The notes below the pieces were generated by a model that saw nothing but the letters and a program-made list of their open reading frames with translations, searched no databases and was not told the DNA's origin. A stretch of 64,000 bases of DNA, taken from NCBI RefSeq assembly GCF_014066305.1, contig NW_023501045.1, forward strand, positions 235,001 to 299,000, read 5' to 3'. How positions within the stretch are numbered: position 1 is the stretch's first letter; each line of letters begins with the position of its first letter. The position numbers and the translations under genes are program-made. Shown piece after piece: positions 57,758 to 64,000 of this stretch. The DNA comes from Letharia columbiana. Its lineage: Eukaryota; Ascomycota; Lecanoromycetes; Lecanorales; Parmeliaceae.

Positions 57758-59739
57758 GGTACCTTGTGATATGTGTTCCCCAAGGAAAGTCCATGGTCGC
57801 AATGTGTTTATAGTCCCCATTGTTGCGCGGTCTCCCTCAAGGGCGGGTCCAAGGGTGTTGCCGCTGCCCCGTCAGGTATGTCATGCAGTCAGCATACTGT
57901 CTCTTAACGATCAGTTGCTATGTTTCTCGCGCGGCTGGCGCTGAAGAGCTTGATGGAATGAGAAAAGCCCCCTCCATGACTGCCTCAGCCTGTCCAGGCC
58001 CGCGGGCGCTTACCATCGGTAGAGGTGGTGGTTGCGTTGTTGCATAAAGCTTGCAACTAGCGGACGGGGGCTAGCCTAAGACAGCACCGCTTGCTCACTC
58101 GATTCGCTGTCATATGAAGCTGAAGAGGTGGGATTGGAGGTCTCTCTGCGATGATTGGTAGAACAGTTTCAGCTAAACTATAACTGCAGCAGCTTACGGG
58201 CAGGCGGCGCGTCATTAGCCTTGTTCAAGGTGGAAGATATCACTGAGAAAGGATCGTCAGAACAGCTAAGCTACGATTTTCGCCGTGAGCATCCAATGTA
58301 TAACATATGCTTTCTTATCGTTCGGGCCACCGTGGCTATCAGTATAGCTCCGCCAATATGCTGTACAAATTTTGGGTGTGAACGCGTATGGCGTATCTCA
58401 AACGGGAAAAGCAGCAATAAAGATCGTATAGACTGATAGGTGAACAGTCTAGCTACCAATAGCTATCCGAACAACGGAAGTCAAGGAAAGGCAACAACAA
58501 TAGGTTGCTACACGGAAGAGCTGATCATAGCAGTTGTCCACGTTGGACGGTGCTATCTTGTACACAATGTGTTTCGAAAGAAGCAGGAAATGAACTTTGG
58601 CGCCTGCAAATGCGCTTCGGTTGCTTCCTACGGTCGAGACCGCATTCAACGAATTGTATTCCTGGGTTGAGGCAGCGAGCCTTGACTGGGTGAAAGGACG
58701 ACCGTTGCCCTATTAAGATTCTGGAGAGGATTGACATCTATTCGGATTGGCGGTATGTACATTCGAAGAGATGAGTCCTGCAGCGCTGCGCGATAATCCC
58801 GAAGGGATTATAGTCTTGGTAATAAGAAATGGATGAGTGGTAAGGGCATATGTGTTACTGTCAGCATTGCAGGGACTGATGTAGACTGATCGAGGATGCG
58901 TAGAGCTTCTGATTCAGGATTTGGAACTCTGAAAATATGTCTGCCAAAAGACGGGTAAATTCGACTGTCTTGACTAAGGACCTTCCTATAGTTCTGTACA
59001 TATATTGCAGCTTTATGAAGCAGATGCTCCTAGTGACTGCAGACCATTCAGGAAGGTATAAGTAGAGTTTTGGAGTGGGAATGTTGCTTTGACACGTTTT
59101 GCAAAGCAAATTGAAACATCCGGCGAGATCATCATGGTCGTTCAAAAGCTGATGTTGTTGAAAGCCTAGACATTTGATCTTTGAATGACATATAGATATT
59201 CTAGTCGTTGACATATCTTTGACAGATCTTTTCTCTTTGACACAGCAGGCAGACCAATCAGCGAAAACGGTGGCTCTTTCGTTTCTGAAACCATGTTCTG
59301 TGCGCATAGGAGCATTGTAAATATACTCTCGGTAAAATGAATATATGATGGCAAGCGAGAAATGTTAAGAGTATAATCCTCTTTGCAAAACCATTTGCGG
59401 GAGCGCCCGTTTGGCGGTGTCGATTAGAATGGCAGACGCTACTGCGGGACTACTGCAAGCCACACGCGCAGTCTTCTCCACTAACCCCCATATAGAATAG
59501 GAGGTAAACAACGGAGACGCGCTCATGCCTCGAAAGAACAAGAATGACCACGGTATCGTGTGGGTAGAAGAGGATGTAGATTCTATGGAAGCAGGATCCG
59601 AAGGATCTTAGGGATTTAGTCAAGCGAGCTATGCTATATATGGCTAGAAAGAATGACTCCGTAGGAAGCACCTTCCGACTACTACGGAACAAATAAGATA
59701 GAGCCTCAGCGACTATAAAGCTATACACAAATATAGATA
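57758..59739. other. Stretch without a supported gene, next to the AT-rich block
   Basis: Frames of up to 148 codons (58861-59307, minus) exist but show no recognisable domain. Composition is normal until an abrupt change near 59740. It may hold further decayed gene pieces that I cannot identify. Confidence 0.4.
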
Positions 59740-62700
59740 AAAGCTACTTCTATAATAAATAAAGCTGTAGCATAATATAGCATCTGAAGAAAAAAAAATA
59801 AAATAAAACTACTGCTTCTATAATTATTTTTATATAATACTATAGAAAGTAAGAACGCTAAAGCCTTTTATAAGTATATATATCTCTAAGAAAGTATAAA
59901 CTTCTCGGAAAAGTATAAACTTCGGGAAAGTATAAACTTCGAGAAAGCTTCTAGCGAGAATATCTAATAGTTTATTATTATGATAATAAGGGGGTAATAA
60001 GATCTAGGAGGTAGTCTATACGAGTAACGAATTTCTTGAGATAATCTTCGTAAAATACGTATCTAATCTTTTAATTATTGAGTTATATAAGTATAAAAGA
60101 TCTTTTATAGGATCTATCGTATTCACTTATTCGAAACGAATCTCTTTAGCGGGCTTTTAGCTTTTCTATATTTTTCTAGTATAATATAATTAGATCGTTA
60201 ATATAATGCGTAACTTGCTTAATCTCTTTATTATATCGGAAAGTTATATCTTTCTTCTACTAATTTAAACGTTATCTAATCATATTATAAAGATCCGCCC
60301 GATAAATAAGATATTATTATACGATTTAAGTATAATTAATTAAATTCTTTAGCTAAGTTATCTAAGTAGGAATATTATATTTAAAAAGTATATATAAGAT
60401 AGATATATTAGTAGAAGCTTTCGATAGTAATTCGAAAAAAATACTAATAGAAGAGATTTCTAGATATTCGATAATTTATATATTAACGAAATCTCTAGTC
60501 TTTAATAGTCGCTAATTTTATTTTAATTCGATATAAAGAGAATCCTTGCGAAGCACCGCTTTTAGTAGTTTATTATAGATTTCGATTATTCTTATACTCT
60601 TAAAAGTATTAGAAGGGCTATATATAACGATAATATCTTCGAATCTCAAGAATTCTTTTAACTTATTATTAAAGAAATGCTAACCGCGATCGAGATAGTA
60701 GATATAAGACTTTCTATATATAGTAAAGAATAACTTAAGATATTATATAACGTTCTTTATATTAGCAGATATAGTAATAAAGAAAATCGTGAATTTACTT
60801 ATATAGTAGACTTTTATAAATATAAAAGTAGATTTTACTTTAATAGTCTTAAGTAAGTCTATAAAATTCATTTTTATAAATTAAAAAGAATATATAACTT
60901 TAATAGAATATAAAGGCTAAGATCTAATAGTAGGTCTATACTTAATATACTTAAGATACTCGATAATATACTTCTTAATATCTTATATTTTTCTAGATTA
61001 ATAGCAACTACGTAGTCTTATTAGAATATTAATCTTAGTCTAGTATTTACTTTCGTTATAAACTTTTCGAAGTATAGTAAATATCTTTTCTTTCGATATA
61101 TAAGGTAAGTATACGTCTTCTTAAAAGATTTATAGGATATATCATATTACTCGATATTTAAAAGCTTTTCAAAGCAGCGTAATAGTGAGAGTCGAAGATT
61201 CTACGGTAAGGAATTTATAGATTTCGTCGAATTAGATACTATTATGATAAGCTTTAATCTAAATCTTAACGTTCTTATCGATCTTATCGAAGTCTTTCGT
61301 AGATGATTTTATAGCTTCTATAGCAGAAATAGCTTTTAAAGAGAAAGAAGAAATATTATATAGCGTATCTCTATTAACGACTTCAAGTTACTTCAATTTA
61401 ATGAGTACTACTAGAAATAAATCGAATCTATTCTTTTCATCCTTTTAGATCTATTTTAAGCTATAATTTTTTAGTTTATATCGTACTTATATAACTATAA
61501 TATTCTCTAAGCATTTAATATCGAATAAGGTTCTCGATAAGTCGTTAATAGCTTTATTTCGAGGCTTAGATATATACTAAATAGTAAGATTTAAACGATG
61601 AAGTCTATTAGCCTAATACTTATAGATTCCCTTATAAAGATCTAAATCGAGAAAATACGTAAGAGGTTTATAATTAATATATATTATAGTAAGCTAATAT
61701 AAATACTTATATAAGTAATTATACTTCTTATAAAACGTAATAATAGCGTAGAGTTCTCGCTTATAAATAGAATACTTCTTTTAAATAAAACTAAAGGTAA
61801 ATAAATCGTATAAAATAGATACTTTCTTATTCTTTTCTATTGCGATAGACTTTTAAGATTATAAAGCTTCTAGTAGGGTAGCTTCTTATAGCGTAAGAAT
61901 ATAGTATTATATAATAGTATACTTAGCTATAAAATCGAAAGCATTAATATATATATAAACGATTCGACTTAAGTTAATATCGTATATGTTAATTCTTATA
62001 ATATATTTAATATATAGAATCTCGAAGGATAGCTATTCTACTTAAGTTTACCGCTATTTCATCTTTCTTATAAATCTAAAAAGAGGTCTCGCGATTTCTA
62101 TGAAGTTCTTTACTTATTAACGCGTAATATCTATAGTTTCTAAGAAATCTCGAATTTTTAACTAATCTAAAGAAATAAGCCACTTAATTACTTTAGTAAC
62201 TTGTTCTTTAAGAATATAGATATATTCTCTAATAATATAAATTACGCTAAAAGTCTTAATTAATAATATAAATAGCTATAGTTTCTTAAAGAATAAGAGT
62301 AATTTAACTTACTCGACTCTAGAAAAGAAGTAATACTATAGAAAGAAAAATAGATTCTTAAAGTTATAAAAGCTATCGAAAAAGTCGTCTATATAAAATA
62401 TAAGAGATAGCGAAATCTTAGAATTCGACGAATATAGTAAAGAAGATTCTAAAGAAATAGAATTAAATATTCTATAAGCCAGCTTCGTTATAGTAAAGCC
62501 TATAGATTATAACTCCTACTATATCCTCGTAGACTGTACTTAATCGATATCTGAAATAGTGAAAGTAAAATAATATCTATCGTTAGGATATAGAGGTATC
62601 GTGAGATATATATACTTTAAGTTCGCTGAGAATAAGTACTTATAACGTGAATTAGATAGATAATCGTAAACTTTCGAGCTTAGCTCGAGATAAGCTTCTG

Positions 62701-64000
62701 AAAAAAGCTCTATAACTCGTAAATAATCGAAAGTTATTCTAGACTTATTAGTAGATTTCGAATTCTCGACTTTATCTATTATAATAGTCTATATATTTCA
62801 TTAAAATAGACGTTTATTTACAGACTTAGTAAGTTTATAAACATTATCTTCGAGATTATCTTAAATAAGCTTTCTTAGCTACCACTTTATATAAGAAGAT
62901 TAATATTTCTAAGATTTCGAGAAAGTAGGCTTTATATTAGATATAATGCGTACTCGATATATAATAAGATTCGTATAAGGTAAGTCTCTTAGATCTTCTC
63001 TATTAAGATGTTTATACTAGTATAGTAATTATAGTATTCATAATCTCTACTCTACTATAGTAATAAGCGGTCTAAAAACTAATTCTAATTCTAGCTTATT
63101 AGTCTATTCTTTAAGTTCTAATAGTAAGAAATACTATAAAAAACTTCGACGAATTATTCTTCTAGTAGAAAATGCTTACTTAAGAAATATCTATAAAAAT
63201 AATAGTACTAGCGTTTTCGAAGTATTAAAGACTTTAATAGACTAATTTAAAAAGCTTATAATAATTATTTACTTTAATAAAGAAAAAGAATTAAGATTTT
63301 TAAAGATAATAATAAAGATATTTAAGAGACTTAAATTCTTAAGATTAACTATTATAAATCTTAATATTTTAACGTTCTATTTAAGATAGACTTAATTTAC
63401 TAAAAATTCTAACGTTTAATCTCTTTAATATCTAATAAATTATTTTCAGAATTAGAAGAACTATTAGATTTTAAAGAATCAATTTTCTTAAAGAAAGTCT
63501 TTAATTTATTCTACTTGATAGCCTTCGGGGTAGTTATAGCGGACTTGAAATATATTAACAAATTATAATCTTTACAGAAAACTATTTCCGAACCCACGAT
63601 TTTTCGAACTTTCTCGTCTTTCGATTTATCTCCCAGAAAAATAATAGAAAGACGAATCGAAATAAAAGTATTTATAGTTTAAAGCTACGGAATCTCGAGA
63701 ATTAAACTAAGATACTTAGATCTCCCTAATTCCGTAATAAATATAACTTCCGAAGTTATAAAATATCGAATATTTCTTTAGATTCCTTTTATATTAATTG
63801 TAAACCATACTTAATATTTTAGCACGGTATTATAATAATTCGCTATACGTATAAAAAGGTTTTTAAATTTAATCTTCGAAAGTAAGTAAAGATATAGACC
63901 TAAAAGGTGTACTAGTTTAGAAGATATTATATTTATATCAAAACCTTAATTCGTCTAAGTATAAGATTTCTCGAGGCTAACGTTAAATCTATTCAATTTC
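59740..64000 (-). mobile_element. RIP-degraded Ty3/gypsy LTR retrotransposon (partial, open at window edge)
   Basis: An abrupt AT-rich block begins near 59740 and continues to the window end; no long frame remains. Read on the minus strand through its stops, the polyprotein order is visible. RT palm: YKYLFSANLKYIYLTIPL at about 62580-62640 and the YIDDFF box at about 62378-62395. RT end/RNase H start: FLETIDITR, VKNFIEIARPLFRF. RNase H: KRELYAIITFYKKYNYLY, YINYKPLTYFLDLDL, stop at 61613-61615 for Trp in KYWANRL, KPRNKAINDLSRTLFDIK. Integrase: YLDRG-stop-HFFNNKLKEF (TAG 60680-60682) and IEIYNKLL. The order RT-RNaseH-IN identifies Ty3/gypsy. The Asp to Asn, Thr to Ile and Trp/Gln to stop changes are the C:G to T:A type expected of RIP. 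The 5' part (gag, protease, LTR) lies beyond the window; no LTR was identified at the left end. Confidence 0.9.
59892..59940. repeat. Three short direct repeats in the AT-rich block
   Basis: The 13-mer AAGTATAAACTTC occurs at 59892-59904, 59911-59923 and 59928-59940, separated by short GA/CGG spacers. It lies near the 3' side of the retrotransposon remnant. It may belong to an LTR or untranslated region; the function is unknown. Confidence 0.85.

Noticed and set aside
59740..64000. Ty1/copia assignment of the AT-rich element
   Set aside because: RT and RNase H precede the integrase along the coding strand, which is the gypsy order, and the RNase H text matches gypsy rather than copia.

Overview
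The window reads as a chromosome segment of a filamentous ascomycete (Pezizomycotina; Dothideomycetes is my best guess, not proven). Protein genes carry short introns of about 42-114 nt with GT..AG ends. The families are fungal: Ste50, a quelling-type RNA-dependent RNA polymerase, secreted GH2 and GH76 glycosidases, DUF3632, DUF7702 and AIM6. An AT-rich block at the right end looks shaped by repeat-induced point mutation (RIP). I rebuilt exons by hand from splice signals, reading phase and family motifs. Every multi-exon gene called intact closes to a whole number of codons.

Layout. 0.9-8.7 kb: an AIM6-like membrane phosphodiesterase, a small secreted Cys protein, a DUF3632 protein and a secreted guanyl-specific ribonuclease of the T1/U2 fold. 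9.0-15.9 kb: a gene graveyard on a normal-GC background, with remnants of a DUF7708-NACHT (NLR-like STAND) gene, an aminoglycoside-phosphotransferase-like kinase and a secreted Cys-rich protein. 18.3-30.6 kb: carbohydrate genes, namely a complete nine-exon beta-mannosidase A, a DUF7702 membrane protein broken by one in-frame TGA, a GT17 glycosyltransferase and a GPI-type GH76 endo-1,6-alpha-mannanase. 31.7-54.0 kb: mostly conserved housekeeping genes, namely a cellular RdRP, a glycine-zipper protein, a mucin-like surface protein, the MAPK adaptor Ste50, a U-box cyclophilin (Cyp8/PPIL2 type), Edc3, the PIF1 helicase and an unrecognised Cys-motif protein. 55.4-57.8 kb: remnant of a serine-esterase/ankyrin gene of the fungal NLR-associated type. 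59.7-64 kb (open at the edge): a heavily mutated Ty3/gypsy retrotransposon on the minus strand, whose RT, RNase H and integrase can still be read through the stop codons.

How it fits together. Two non-self-recognition-type remnants (NACHT and esterase-ankyrin) flank a conserved core, and the right one lies next to the RIP island. Several of their stop codons fit RIP-type changes (TGG to TAG, CAA to TAA), although the surrounding GC content is not depleted. Two genome-defence themes therefore coexist: an intact RNA-silencing RdRP and the traces of RIP. I found no operon-like or previously undescribed multi-gene system that I can support. The most testable oddities are the one-stop DUF7702 gene, the decayed STAND/esterase genes that keep spliceable introns and catalytic motifs, the ribonuclease with an altered C-terminal loop, and a diverged repeat pair at 26.7 and 28.7 kb.
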